A stretch of 64,000 bases of DNA from Dyadobacter sp. CY326 (GTDB lineage Bacteria; Bacteroidota; Bacteroidia; Cytophagales; Spirosomataceae). Under the pieces are notes generated by a model. The model worked only from the letters and a program-made list of their open reading frames with translations. It did not search any database and was not told the origin of the DNA. The stretch covers positions 186,001 to 250,000 of the forward strand of contig NZ_JAJUXI010000007.1 of assembly GCF_021390515.1 (NCBI RefSeq), in the 5' to 3' direction. Shown one piece after another: positions 8,068-16,705 of this stretch. The translations under genes and the position numbers were made by a program. The first letter of the stretch is position 1; the number at the start of each line of letters is the position of its first letter.

Positions 8068-9906
8068 TTACAAAGCCGAAACTGTGCGTTGGATAAATTG
8101 CGTTAGATCGCTTCCTGAAAGCAGTCCTTGTGAAAGTAATGCAAGATCGTAAACCTGCTTTGCAAGTGATTTTTGACCTTCCTCATTTTCTGTTTGCAGC
8201 ACGCGGCTGATGACTGGATGATTTGCATTCAATGACACTGTGTACATCAACGGCATATCACCGAACATGGAACGCTGTCCCGAAGTCGCCTGCATATCGG
8301 TCATCCGACGCATGAATTCAGGGAATGTGATCACAACCGGCAACTCGTCAACTGGCATTGCTTCAACCTGAACGTGAGCACTTTTGCTTCCCGCCACATC
8401 TTCAAAAATCTTCTTCACTTTTTCCTTATCGTCGTCTGACAAAATGCTCTCCAACTGGACGTCTTTTTCAACCAGCTTGTCCAGGGTTTCTGCATCCACA
8501 CGCTTGATATTGATTTTTTCAAGCTTCTGCTCCAATGCATTGATAAAATGTGAATCGATCACTGTGCTTAATGTCAGCACATCATAACTTCTTTTCTTGG
8601 CCGACTGGATGAATGCATCCTGCTTTTTCTCGTCTGTGGTGTAAAGCCAAACGAGGGTGTCATTTTTGTCAGTCTGATTGTCTTTCACGTGCTCGCGATA
8701 TTCGTCGAAAGTGAAAAATTTACCTTCTGTGTTTTTTAGCAGACAGAAATCTTTCGCTTTGTCATAAAACTTGTCATCGCTGATAATTCCGTATTTCACG
8801 AACAGACCAATGTCATCAAATTTTTTCTCAAAACCTTCGCGGTCATTTTTGAAAATTTCAGACAGTTTATCAGCCACTTTACGCGTGATATAACCATTGA
8901 TTTTCTTCACGTTGCCGTCCGCTTGCAAATAACTTCTCGACACGTTCAAAGGAATGTCTGGCGAGTCAATAACACCATGAAGCAGTTGCAGGAAGTCAGG
9001 AACAATGTCTTTCACCTCGTCCGTAATGAACACCTGACGGCTGTAAAGCTGGATTTTTTCGCGTTGTCCCTGAAAGTCGTTTCTTAATTTCGGGAAATAA
9101 AGAACGCCGGTCAGGTTAAACGGATAATCAACATTCAAGTGAATCCAGAAAAGCGGGTCTTCGCTGAAAGGATAAAGTTCTTTATAAAAAGCCAGATAAT
9201 CTTCGTCTTTCAGATCCGCCGGATTCTTTGTCCAAATCGGGTTCGGATTGTTGATGATCTTCTCTTCAAACTCAATTTGGATCGGCAGGAATTTGCCATA
9301 TTTTTCAAGAATGCCACGCAGACGATGTTCATCCAGAAACTCTTCCGAATCGGCTGCAATGTGCAGGATGATCTCTGAACCGCGATCTGCTTTTTCAGCG
9401 GGGGACAATTCGAACTCTGTCGAACCGTCACATTGCCAGCGAACGGCCTCAGAGCCTTCTTTGTATGATTTGGTAATGATTTCGACATTCTCAGCAACCA
9501 TGTAAGCCGAGTAAAATCCAAGTCCGAAGTGACCGATAATGCCTTTATCGCCTTTTCCGTCCTCGCCTTTGTCCTTGTATTTTTCGACAAATTCGGTTGC
9601 GCCTGAAAAAGCGATCTGATTAATGTATTTCTTGATCTCATCGGCTGTCATCCCAATCCCATTATCACTGATCGTAATGGTTTTAGCGTCCTTATCCAGC
9701 TTCACAACAACCTTTAAATCACCTAATTCTCCATTAAATTCGCCATAAGAAGCAAGTTTTTTAATTTTTTGGGAGGCATCGACAGCATTGGATACTAACT
9801 CACGTAAAAAGATTTCGTGGTCCGAATAAAGGAATTTTTTGATAATCGGAAAGATGTTCTCGGTATGAATGCTAAGGTTTCCTTTTTCCTGAATCACTGA
9901 TTCCAT
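8068..9906 (-). CDS. htpG: molecular chaperone HtpG (Hsp90)
   Basis: HtpG is the bacterial Hsp90, a cytosolic ATP-dependent dimeric chaperone. The GHKL ATPase domain is at the N-terminus with FLRELVSNAVDAS, the DNGIGM motif and GHFGLGFYSAYMV. The middle domain includes LNVSRSYLQ, and the C-terminal dimerisation domain ends the 612-residue protein. The frame is open further upstream, but the codons before 9906 encode an unrelated stretch; the ATG at 9906 starts MESVIQEKGNLSIHTENIF, which fits the family. Confidence 0.97.
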   Translation of the reverse strand: MESVIQEKGNLSIHTENIFPIIKKFLYSDHEIFLRELVSNAVDASQKIKKLASYGEFNGELGDLKVVVKLDKDAKTITISDNGIGMTADEIKKYINQIAFSGATEFVEKYKDKGEDGKGDKGIIGHFGLGFYSAYMVAENVEIITKSYKEGSEAVRWQCDGSTEFELSPAEKADRGSEIILHIAADSEEFLDEHRLRGILEKYGKFLPIQIEFEEKIINNPNPIWTKNPADLKDEDYLAFYKELYPFSEDPLFWIHLNVDYPFNLTGVLYFPKLRNDFQGQREKIQLYSRQVFITDEVKDIVPDFLQLLHGVIDSPDIPLNVSRSYLQADGNVKKINGYITRKVADKLSEIFKNDREGFEKKFDDIGLFVKYGIISDDKFYDKAKDFCLLKNTEGKFFTFDEYREHVKDNQTDKNDTLVWLYTTDEKKQDAFIQSAKKRSYDVLTLSTVIDSHFINALEQKLEKINIKRVDAETLDKLVEKDVQLESILSDDDKEKVKKIFEDVAGSKSAHVQVEAMPVDELPVVITFPEFMRRMTDMQATSGQRSMFGDMPLMYTVSLNANHPVISRVLQTENEEGQKSLAKQVYDLALLSQGLLSGSDLTQFIQRTVSAL

Positions 9907-10148
9907 AATTATGCCGTTTTTGTTTATATTATTAATGAATTGTTTTTTCTGCGTTTGCAATACGCAATCCAAATATGCGTTCCAAATAGAACTTAAAAGC
10001 GCTTTGGCTGACAGATTGTCAGCAATGTGCAGATCATCACATAAAATCAATTGGCTGGTAACTGACTGGCTTTTTTCTTAATATTGCGACTGGTAAACAA
10101 CCCAACTAAAATCACAAAACAGTTCATTCAAGAACACCAATTAGTAAT

Positions 10149-10700
10149 ATGAATCTTATCAAGAAATTTTTTGCAGGCATCCTTTTATTAAGCGGAATTT
10201 CAGCTTGCACCACAATGAATTCCGTCCCCCTCTCCAATTATACTGTCTTTACCGAAGATCTTCGTCGCGATCTGGAAGCAGCAAACATTGAAATAGCCAA
10301 AGTGCAGTTCTTCAATGACAAGGCGATCAACATTCGCAGGGAAGTGTCTGATCCTAACGACATTAAAGTGAATCCGGAAGGACAAATCACGATGAGCAAT
10401 GGAAAGAGCATTCAGACTATTAATGTGCTTCCATTTACACCAGGAGTTGCTTTAAGCTCGGATAATGGCGTTGTTTTTGTGTCTTGGGACGACACGCAAC
10501 AGGATACAAAAGGAATGAAATTCAACTTGAGTGGTCAAAATTATTTTTTGGATGTGTTGCCTAATAACAAGTTCGAGTATAAAGAAAGAACATTCGATCT
10601 GCAAGGTGGAAACGGCGCCCGTCTTTTTGTTAAGAAAGACCTTTTGAAGCAGGTTAAAAATTCAAGGGAAACATTGAAAGGAAGAAAAGTAGGTCAGTAA
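10149..10700 (+). CDS. putative lipoprotein, function unknown
   Basis: The 183-residue protein has a lipoprotein signal peptide ending ISAC (Cys20). The mature part alternates polar and hydrophobic residues as in a small beta-rich domain, with an S-N-G-K repeat-like centre and a basic C-terminus (KNSRETLKGRKVGQ). It stands alone, with htpG divergent upstream and a strong terminator directly downstream. I recognise no named family; it resembles Bacteroidota-only lipoproteins. Confidence 0.75.
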   Translation: MNLIKKFFAGILLLSGISACTTMNSVPLSNYTVFTEDLRRDLEAANIEIAKVQFFNDKAINIRREVSDPNDIKVNPEGQITMSNGKSIQTINVLPFTPGVALSSDNGVVFVSWDDTQQDTKGMKFNLSGQNYFLDVLPNNKFEYKERTFDLQGGNGARLFVKKDLLKQVKNSRETLKGRKVGQ

Positions 10701-10714
10701 CCGAAAATCATATC

Positions 10715-10750
10715 AACGAAAAAGGTCAGGAAATCCTGACCTTTTTCGTT
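10715..10750. terminator. bidirectional terminator
   Basis: A perfect 16-bp inverted repeat (arms 10715-10730 and 10735-10750, 4-nt loop) with A/T tracts on both sides. It lies between the stops of two convergent genes and can end transcripts from either strand. Confidence 0.92.
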
Positions 10751-10754
10751 TTAG

Positions 10755-11456
10755 CTAATTCATATGGAAATAGCCCGTTTTGTCACTGGTTATTTTAGGT
10801 TTGCTGATAACTGCCGAACTCTGGATTAAGACCAGCAGCATTAATCCAATCACAACGGCCATCGCTATTTGCAAAAATGATAGGATTCCGAAACTCGCAA
10901 TGTCACTCTTTGACTCCCTTACCAAATCCTTCCCGACATTGGATTGAATGTTTGCAAGCTCATTCAAATTCCTTACTGTCCTTGCAAATGTAACTCCACC
11001 AGATCCCGCAAACAGCCGTTTCCCTTCATCTTGCTGGCCAGCGCTGCATAGGTTAAGCACCGATTTTTCCAGTAAAGCATATTCCGCAATTTCACTCTTG
11101 AATGCACCCAGACTTTTCGCCTCTTCATCAACAAGATAAGTCTTTTCAAAAGCATTGATCAGCGAATCAATGTTCTTGTTATGCGCGCGCAGCTGCGACT
11201 GAATTTCACTTTTATCCGCCGCGTTGCCCGACATTAAGTGTTCTTCAAGCGATAGCCGCTTGCCGTATAAATTTTCGGTCAGGTAAATAATCGTTGTTGC
11301 CGGGACGAGACGGTCTTTATATATTGACGAAAAAGACTTGTCGATCCCTTCCATATTATGCCTTGAAATCAACGTGGCCAATATAATGAATCCCATAATG
11401 CCGCCAAGAAGCATTGCCGCTTTCAATTTTTGTTGGATTACAAAAGACCATTTCAT
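10755..11456 (-). CDS. membrane protein with four-helix-bundle (4HB_MCP-like) sensor domain
   Basis: The 233-residue protein has a transmembrane helix near the N-terminus (about 13-31), a periplasmic all-helical domain of about 150 residues that resembles the four-helix-bundle ligand domain of chemoreceptors (start MEGIDKSFSSIYKDRLVP), and a second transmembrane helix (about 193-213). It then stops after about 20 residues, without a HAMP, kinase or signalling domain. Such stand-alone 4HB proteins are common in Bacteroidota; their partners are unknown. It is preceded by a long AT-rich upstream region. Confidence 0.78.
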   Translation of the reverse strand: MKWSFVIQQKLKAAMLLGGIMGFIILATLISRHNMEGIDKSFSSIYKDRLVPATTIIYLTENLYGKRLSLEEHLMSGNAADKSEIQSQLRAHNKNIDSLINAFEKTYLVDEEAKSLGAFKSEIAEYALLEKSVLNLCSAGQQDEGKRLFAGSGGVTFARTVRNLNELANIQSNVGKDLVRESKSDIASFGILSFLQIAMAVVIGLMLLVLIQSSAVISKPKITSDKTGYFHMN

Positions 11457-11736
11457 GGCAAAACTTTTAAAAGATTGAAATCAATAGGGTTATTTTTCTT
11501 TTCAAAATACAAAGATAACCTCGTATTATAACGTTCGACTTGGCTCGAAAGATCTGAATTTTGGTGGAAATAACCGGCATCATTGATTTTACCAGCTGCA
11601 TTTCAGTTGTGGTACAATTTTGGTAAACACTGCTAATGTGCCGGGTTTTCTGGATTTCGAACATTATTTATGATTACTTTGAAACCAGCAACCGGATCTC
11701 AACCTCCGTTATTTGATCTAAAACACTCTTCTTTCT

Positions 11737-12465
11737 ATGAATGACGTTGCAATTGATTTCAGTAAGGTTCATCAGATCCAGATTTTTGGCATCACGATTT
11801 TAGAACCTTCCACTGTAATCACAAGTCTGATGATGACCGTTGTGTGCATTTACGCATTTGTTCATCTAAACAGGTTAAGCCGGGCGCACCGGATGTATAT
11901 GCAAATCCAATATTTTTTCCTGTTTATGGGGATTGCCACAGCAATTGGTGGCGTTTTAGGACATGGATTTCTTTATTTAACGGGACAGCCAGGCAAGATT
12001 CCGGGCTGGTTTGCGAGCATGATTGCTGTTGCATTGTTCGAACGGGCGGCCATTTGGCACATTAAGCCACTTTTGCCAACCAGAGGCGGCTTATTTTTAG
12101 GCTGGCTCAATTATGTCGAACTCACGATTTTCTTCATCCTTACTTTCATTACATTAAACTTCCTGATCGTTGAAATCCACGCATTCTATGGTTTGTTCCT
12201 GATGCTTTTCCTGATCGAAATTTATGTTTACAAAAAGAGAAAGGATCCTGGGAGTGTTAACATATTCATTGCCACGGGATTAGGAGCGGTTTCCGCAGGC
12301 TTGCATGCGTTAAAATTCAGTTTTGGGCCGTGGTTCAACTACAATGACATCAGCCACATTTCAATGGGCTTGTCCATTTGGTTTTATTATCAGGGAGCAA
12401 GGCATATGATTTATTATGGCGAAGAAATGATCAAGCCCGAAGAAGTTTTGGAAAGCGAAAATTGA
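11737..12465 (+). CDS. seven-helix integral membrane protein, function unknown
   Basis: The 242-residue protein shows about seven hydrophobic helices (first at about 20-43, last at about 203-220) with short loops. Conserved-looking polar spots are GGVLGHGFLY, the FER segment and the late HISMGLSIWFYYQGARHM. The helix number and buried His residues are reminiscent of the ceramidase-like CREST group, but I cannot confirm this. It is monocistronic between a divergent 4HB membrane protein and a terminator. Confidence 0.7.
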   Translation: MNDVAIDFSKVHQIQIFGITILEPSTVITSLMMTVVCIYAFVHLNRLSRAHRMYMQIQYFFLFMGIATAIGGVLGHGFLYLTGQPGKIPGWFASMIAVALFERAAIWHIKPLLPTRGGLFLGWLNYVELTIFFILTFITLNFLIVEIHAFYGLFLMLFLIEIYVYKKRKDPGSVNIFIATGLGAVSAGLHALKFSFGPWFNYNDISHISMGLSIWFYYQGARHMIYYGEEMIKPEEVLESEN

Positions 12466-12482
12466 TTCACTATACATAAAAA

Positions 12483-12505
12483 AGAGGATGCCAATGACAT
12501 CCTCT
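12483..12505. terminator. bidirectional terminator
   Basis: Eight-bp stem (arms 12483-12490 AGAGGATG and 12498-12505) with an A-run before and a CTTTT tail after. It lies between the membrane-protein gene and the convergent peroxiredoxin gene. Confidence 0.8.
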
Positions 12506-12536
12506 CTTTTATTACAAACAGCTAAGCTGCTCTAAT

Positions 12537-13172
12537 TTAGATATTTGGCTGCGGTGTGTAACGCAGATAAGGCTTAACGATATTAAGGCCTTTTGTAAAT
12601 TTCTTTTGCGCATCTTCCGTGTTCACCGCCGGAACAACAATCACATCTTCTCCACTTTGCCAATCGGCAGGCGTTGCGACAGAATAGTTGGCTGTCAATT
12701 GCAGCGAGTCTACAACACGCAGCAACTCGTTGAAATTACGGCCCGTCGAAGCAGGATATGTCAATGTCAATTTGATTTTCTTGTCAGGTCCAATGATGAA
12801 CACCGAACGAACGGTTGATTTTTCACTCGCATTCGGATGGATCATATCGTACAATTCAGCAACCTTACGGCCTTCGTCAGCGATTATCGGAAAATTAACC
12901 TCCGTTCCACTCGTCTCATTAATATCCGGAATCCAGCGATTATGAGATTCCAGATCATCAACGCTTATTGCAAGCACTTTAACATTGCGTTTTTCAAATT
13001 CCCCTTGCAAAAGAGCAGTTTTTCCAAGTTCTGTTGTACAGACCGGCGTGAAATCGCCAGGGTGCGAAAAGAACATTCCCCAGCTATCTCCTAACCATTC
13101 GTGAAACTTGATCGGGCCTTGTGTGGTATTTGCCTCGAAATCAGGGGCAATGTCTCCTAGTCTAAGTGACAT
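12537..13172 (-). CDS. 1-Cys peroxiredoxin (Prx6 type)
   Basis: Peroxiredoxins reduce hydrogen peroxide and organic peroxides in the cytoplasm. The 211-residue protein carries the active-site motif HPGDFTPVCTTELG with the peroxidatic cysteine at about position 45. It has the long C-terminal arm of the Prx6/AhpC-TSA group (YPASTGRNFNELLRVVDSLQL, then a DVIVVPAVN stretch). No second cysteine is placed as a resolving residue, so a 1-Cys mechanism is likely. It is a single gene with a -7 element (TATTTTTG) about 55 nt upstream. Confidence 0.94.
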   Translation of the reverse strand: MSLRLGDIAPDFEANTTQGPIKFHEWLGDSWGMFFSHPGDFTPVCTTELGKTALLQGEFEKRNVKVLAISVDDLESHNRWIPDINETSGTEVNFPIIADEGRKVAELYDMIHPNASEKSTVRSVFIIGPDKKIKLTLTYPASTGRNFNELLRVVDSLQLTANYSVATPADWQSGEDVIVVPAVNTEDAQKKFTKGLNIVKPYLRYTPQPNI

Positions 13173-13226
13173 ATTTCGTTAAAATTTTAAGTGGATAAAT
13201 AATCTACTGATATTATAGAGTTAACG

Positions 13227-13234
13227 CAAAAATA
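13227..13234 (-). promoter_or_regulatory. -7 element upstream of the peroxiredoxin gene
   Basis: TATTTTTG on the minus strand matches the Bacteroidota -7 consensus TAnnTTTG. No clean TTG lies at the usual 19-20 nt spacing, so this is only a half-supported promoter. Confidence 0.4.
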
Positions 13235-13379
13235 AAAAATTAGTTTCAAAAATGGTCCGCCGGAAAATTAATAAATGACCGACCGTTTTGAAATATTTTC
13301 GTCGCTTAGGCCACTGCAAAACTGTCGCCTGATTGCGATTTAACCTTATTTTAAGGCTCCTTTAATTGCGTTTTAATTG

Positions 13380-13577
13380 ATTATAAGCTCTTTTGAATCA
13401 TAATTGAAAAATAAGCAGCAACAATTTGCTCCATCATCAGTGAAAATCATTTGCGTCAAATTGAATTGGTCCGCACACCAGTTCAATTGACGGGATGGCA
13501 AGTCGAAGCGCTTCATTCAATTGCCTGTTCGTTTAAGTTAGCTAAACCATCTCATGCTTAAAATGAGATGGTTTTTT
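13380..13577 (+). ncRNA. possible small RNA or leader ending in a terminator
   Basis: The 464-nt gap between the peroxiredoxin and cysteine desulfurase genes has no gene but holds a strong plus-strand terminator (arms 13545-13555 and 13563-13573, then six T). No ORF precedes it on the plus strand, so an untranslated transcript is likely. A second hairpin at 13461-13486 (arms TTGAATTGG and CCAGTTCAA with one G-U pair) supports a structured RNA. The 5' end is a guess and no good promoter was fixed. It could be a trans-acting RNA or an attenuated leader of the downstream operon. Confidence 0.4.
13545..13577 (+). terminator. terminator upstream of the cysteine desulfurase operon
   Basis: An 11-bp perfect stem (AACCATCTCAT and its complement) with a 7-nt loop is followed by TTTTTT. 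It sits 60 nt before the start codon of the next gene on the same strand. Confidence 0.85.
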
Positions 13578-13636
13578 GTTAAATTGAACTATAAAAGCGG
13601 TTTTTGCTTTTTTGAATAAATGTCAAGAGAGCTGCT

Positions 13637-14821
13637 ATGAGTTTGAAATTGCCAGTTTATCTGGATAATAATGCAACAACGCCAATGGACCCGCTGGTTT
13701 TGGAAGAAATGCTGCCTTTCTTTTTAGAGAAATTCGGCAATGCTGCCAGCCGCACGCATTCGTTCGGGTGGGAAGCGGAAGAAGCAGTGGACATTGCGCG
13801 GGAAAATGTTGCAGCGCTAATCGGCGCACATCCTCAGGAAATCGTGTTCACTTCCGGCGCAACCGAGGCCGTCAACCTGGCAATAAAAGGAATTTGGGAG
13901 AGTAAAACAACCGAAAAAAGGCATATTATCACGGTCTCGACAGAGCATAAAGCTGTTTTGGACACCTGCAAGCACATTGAAAAGGTCGGCGGCGCAGTCA
14001 CTTATTTACCCGTCCAAACGGATGGAATCATCAATCTGGAAGATTTAAAGGCTGCCATCAGGCCCGACACGCTGCTCATTGCAGTGATGTATGCCAATAA
14101 TGAAACAGGCGTTATTCAGCCCATTCGCCAAATTGGAGCCATTGCGAAAGAGCACGGAATTTTGTTTTTCACGGACGCATCGCAGGCTTTGGGTAAAATT
14201 GCAATCAATGTGCAAGCAGATGACATTGATTTGCTTGCTTGCAGCGCGCACAAACTTTATGGCCCCAAAGGCGTTGGCGCGCTGTATGTAAGAAAAAAAA
14301 ACCCAGCGGTTGCGCTCACAGCGCAGATTGACGGAGGCGGCCACGAACGCAGCATGCGCAGCGGCACGCTTAATGTGCCGGGTGTGGTTGCTTTTGGAAA
14401 AGCCTGCGAAATCAGCAATGAAAAATTGACGAAAGAAAGCGAGCGGCTTGCGTCGCTTCGCGATCGGTTTGAAAATCAATTAATTACGTTACCCAATGTT
14501 GTCATAAATGGCAATCATACGCAGCGACTTCCTCACGCAACCAACATTTCATTTCATAATATTGATGGTGAAAAATTGATTTTTGAAGCTGCAAACGACA
14601 TTGCTTTTTCAAGAAGTTCGGCGTGTACATCGGCCACCTTGGAACCAAGTTATGTGCTGAAAGCAATGGGACTTTCGGACGAATTGATCCATAACACATT
14701 CCGGTTCAGCCTGGGCAGATTTTCAACCGAAGAACAAGTAGATCACGCAGTTAAAGTAATTTCTAAAATTGTAAAAGAACACCGGAGTGAAGGAAATTAC
14801 GGACATCATCAAGTCATATGA
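13637..14821 (+). CDS. cysteine desulfurase (NifS/IscS-like)
   Basis: This PLP enzyme removes sulfur from cysteine and passes it on as a persulfide. The 394-residue protein has the N-terminal YLDNNATTPMD, the PLP lysine in CSAHKLYGPKG, and the active cysteine loop FSRSSACTS. It lies in an operon with XdhC (35-nt overlap) and a MocA-like nucleotidyltransferase. In xanthine dehydrogenase maturation, a cysteine desulfurase loads sulfur onto the molybdenum cofactor held by XdhC, so a dedicated role in cofactor sulfuration is likelier than general Fe-S assembly. That assignment is inferred from context. Confidence 0.93.
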   Translation: MSLKLPVYLDNNATTPMDPLVLEEMLPFFLEKFGNAASRTHSFGWEAEEAVDIARENVAALIGAHPQEIVFTSGATEAVNLAIKGIWESKTTEKRHIITVSTEHKAVLDTCKHIEKVGGAVTYLPVQTDGIINLEDLKAAIRPDTLLIAVMYANNETGVIQPIRQIGAIAKEHGILFFTDASQALGKIAINVQADDIDLLACSAHKLYGPKGVGALYVRKKNPAVALTAQIDGGGHERSMRSGTLNVPGVVAFGKACEISNEKLTKESERLASLRDRFENQLITLPNVVINGNHTQRLPHATNISFHNIDGEKLIFEAANDIAFSRSSACTSATLEPSYVLKAMGLSDELIHNTFRFSLGRFSTEEQVDHAVKVISKIVKEHRSEGNYGHHQVI

Positions 14822-15989
14822 AGCAGCTGTCGCGGCTGGGAAACGAACTGCCCTGGCAACCGTCGTGCACGTCGAAGGCTCCTCTTACAGGCGTCCGGGC
14901 GCACGCATGCTTGTCACGGACGACGGCCAGCTGACAGGCGCAATCAGCGGCGGATGTCTGGAAGGCGATGCATTAAGAAAGGCATTGCTGGCCATTTCTC
15001 AACAAAAAAACAAGCTTGTAACTTACGACACGACGGACGATAACGACACCACACTCGGCGTTCAACTGGGGTGCAATGGCATTGTGCACATTCTTTTTGA
15101 GCCAATTCATGCTTCCGACCCTACTAACCCGATCGCCCTCCTCAAACGCGTGCTGGAAAAAAGGCAAATTGCCGTTTTGGTAACGCTGTTTTCATTAGGC
15201 TCACGCACCAGCGAACAGCCCGGAACTTGTTTTCTGAATCTGCAAACGGATGATCTGACCATTGACAATTTGACTGATAATACACTTAAAAACAGCATAT
15301 TACTCGAGGCCGAATTGTCAAAAGAAATAGAAGAGTCATTTTTCAAAACATTTGATTTGAACGGTCTGAAATTGACTGGTTTTGTGGAATATCTGCAACC
15401 TGCGCCTGCCCTTGTAATCGCTGGTGCTGGCAACGACACCATTCCACTTTCCGAGATGGCTCATATTCTAGGTTGGGAAGTGACTGTAGTGGATGGGCGC
15501 AATGGTCACGCCACAAAACAGCGATTTCCAAAAGCTAAAAACGTTGTTGTCGTGAAAGCTTCCGAAGTGTTAAATCACATTGATGCAGATGCGCGGACAT
15601 TTTTTGTGCTGATGACCCACAATTACAATTACGATCTGGCTTTATTAAAAGCGCTTATTTTCCTTGAAGATTGCATTTATATCGGCGCATTAGGTCCAAA
15701 AAAGAAGCTGGAACGAATGTATGGTGATTTGCTGAATGAAGGAATAAAGGTGACGGAAGCACAAAAAGCCAAGATCTTCGGCCCCGTCGGACTGGATGTG
15801 GGTGCTGAAACTTCCGAGGAAATTGCCCTTTCGGTGCTGGCCGAAATCAAGGCGGTGTTGAATGGGCGGACAGGGATTTCTCTTCGTGAGAAAGTGGATC
15901 CAATTCACAGCCGGTCCGATCAGAAAGTGGACTATCATAAAACCACACGCGAAGATTTTCTTTGCGAAATTCAAACGGCCCAATCCTGA
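14787..15989 (+). CDS. XdhC/CoxI family molybdenum-hydroxylase maturation protein
   Basis: XdhC binds molybdenum cofactor, protects it while it is sulfurated, and inserts it into xanthine dehydrogenase. The 400-residue protein has the N-terminal XdhC/CoxI domain (VEGSSYRRPGARMLV, then AISGGCLEGDAL) and a C-terminal Rossmann domain (LVIAGAGNDTIPLSEMA, then ALGPKKKLERM). The start codon is GTG and the first 35 nt overlap the cysteine desulfurase gene, suggesting translational coupling. The next gene starts 3 nt after its stop. Confidence 0.92.
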   Translation: MKEITDIIKSYEAAVAAGKRTALATVVHVEGSSYRRPGARMLVTDDGQLTGAISGGCLEGDALRKALLAISQQKNKLVTYDTTDDNDTTLGVQLGCNGIVHILFEPIHASDPTNPIALLKRVLEKRQIAVLVTLFSLGSRTSEQPGTCFLNLQTDDLTIDNLTDNTLKNSILLEAELSKEIEESFFKTFDLNGLKLTGFVEYLQPAPALVIAGAGNDTIPLSEMAHILGWEVTVVDGRNGHATKQRFPKAKNVVVVKASEVLNHIDADARTFFVLMTHNYNYDLALLKALIFLEDCIYIGALGPKKKLERMYGDLLNEGIKVTEAQKAKIFGPVGLDVGAETSEEIALSVLAEIKAVLNGRTGISLREKVDPIHSRSDQKVDYHKTTREDFLCEIQTAQS

Positions 15990-15992
15990 ACC

Positions 15993-16592
15993 ATGCCGCA
16001 AAATCATTACGCGATCATTATTCTATCAGCCGGCAATTCATCCCGGCTTGGCGAACCAAAGCAATTGCTGAAATATCGGGATAAAACGTTGATCCGGCAT
16101 GTCACGGAGGCAGCATTGGCGGCAAAAAGTGCACTTGTGATTGTTGTAACCGGGTCCAATGCTGCGCTGATCGAACAGGAACTAAGTCCACTTTCCTATC
16201 ACGTTGTTCACAATCCGATTTGGGAATCCGGGATGGCCTCATCCGTGGTGGCTGGAATTACGGAGCTTATGGCAATGCATCCCGATATTTCGGGAGCGAT
16301 TTTGGCGGTTAGTGATCAGCCATTCGTCACCGCAGCATTGTTCAATGCATTGATTGAAAAAGCCGCGCAAACAGATTTTGGAATCATCGCCTCGTCCTAT
16401 GGCGACACAAAAGGAACGCCGGTTTTGTTTTCTAAAAAATATTTCCCTGCCCTCTTGCAACTGGAAGGAGCCGAAGGAGCCAAGAAGCTTGTAAAAAAAT
16501 TTGTTGAAGATGTCATGCCAGTTCCCTTCCCTCTCGGCGACATTGACATCGACACGCAGGAAGATTACCGAAAGCTGCTCAATAACAACTAA
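15993..16592 (+). CDS. MocA-like nucleotidyltransferase (molybdenum cofactor cytidylyl/guanylyltransferase)
   Basis: MocA-type enzymes attach CMP or GMP to molybdopterin to make the dinucleotide cofactors of hydroxylases. The 199-residue protein starts with the nucleotide-binding motif ILSAGNSSRLGEPKQLL and has the metal-binding loop VSDQPFV and the HNPIWESGMASSV segment. It directly follows xdhC. Together with the cysteine desulfurase it forms a cofactor-finishing set; the hydroxylase itself is not in this window. CMP versus GMP specificity cannot be told by eye. Confidence 0.9.
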   Translation: MPQNHYAIIILSAGNSSRLGEPKQLLKYRDKTLIRHVTEAALAAKSALVIVVTGSNAALIEQELSPLSYHVVHNPIWESGMASSVVAGITELMAMHPDISGAILAVSDQPFVTAALFNALIEKAAQTDFGIIASSYGDTKGTPVLFSKKYFPALLQLEGAEGAKKLVKKFVEDVMPVPFPLGDIDIDTQEDYRKLLNNN

Positions 16593-16636
16593 TTCTGCGC
16601 TTAGTCAACTTTTTCCAAAATATTTTCACAAAAGTC

Positions 16637-16666
16637 TTGCGAATCAAAATCCATTTTCTACTTTTA
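16637..16666 (+). promoter_or_regulatory. promoter of the ABC transporter operon
   Basis: TTG at 16637-16639, a 19-nt spacer, and TACTTTTA at 16659-16666, close to TAnnTTTG. Transcription would start a few bases downstream, inside the palindromic operator. Confidence 0.65.
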
Positions 16667-16667
16667 C

Positions 16668-16691
16668 AGTGCACTACTTAACTAGAACACT
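16668..16691 (+). promoter_or_regulatory. palindromic operator, probable GntR/YtrA site
   Basis: Inverted half sites AGTGCACTA (16668-16676) and TAGAACACT (16683-16691) are separated by 6 nt; seven of nine positions match as complements. The outline, GTG-CTA inverted to TAG-CAC, resembles operators described for YtrA-type GntR repressors. It begins 1 nt after the -7 element, so bound protein would block the start of the operon that encodes its own GntR regulator (18471-18851). Confidence 0.6.
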
Positions 16692-16705
16692 AAACGATTC
16701 TAAAA

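Noticed and set aside
11467..11664. Minus-strand frame of 65 codons upstream of the 4HB protein
   Set aside because: Located in AT-rich promoter DNA, with no recognisable protein features.
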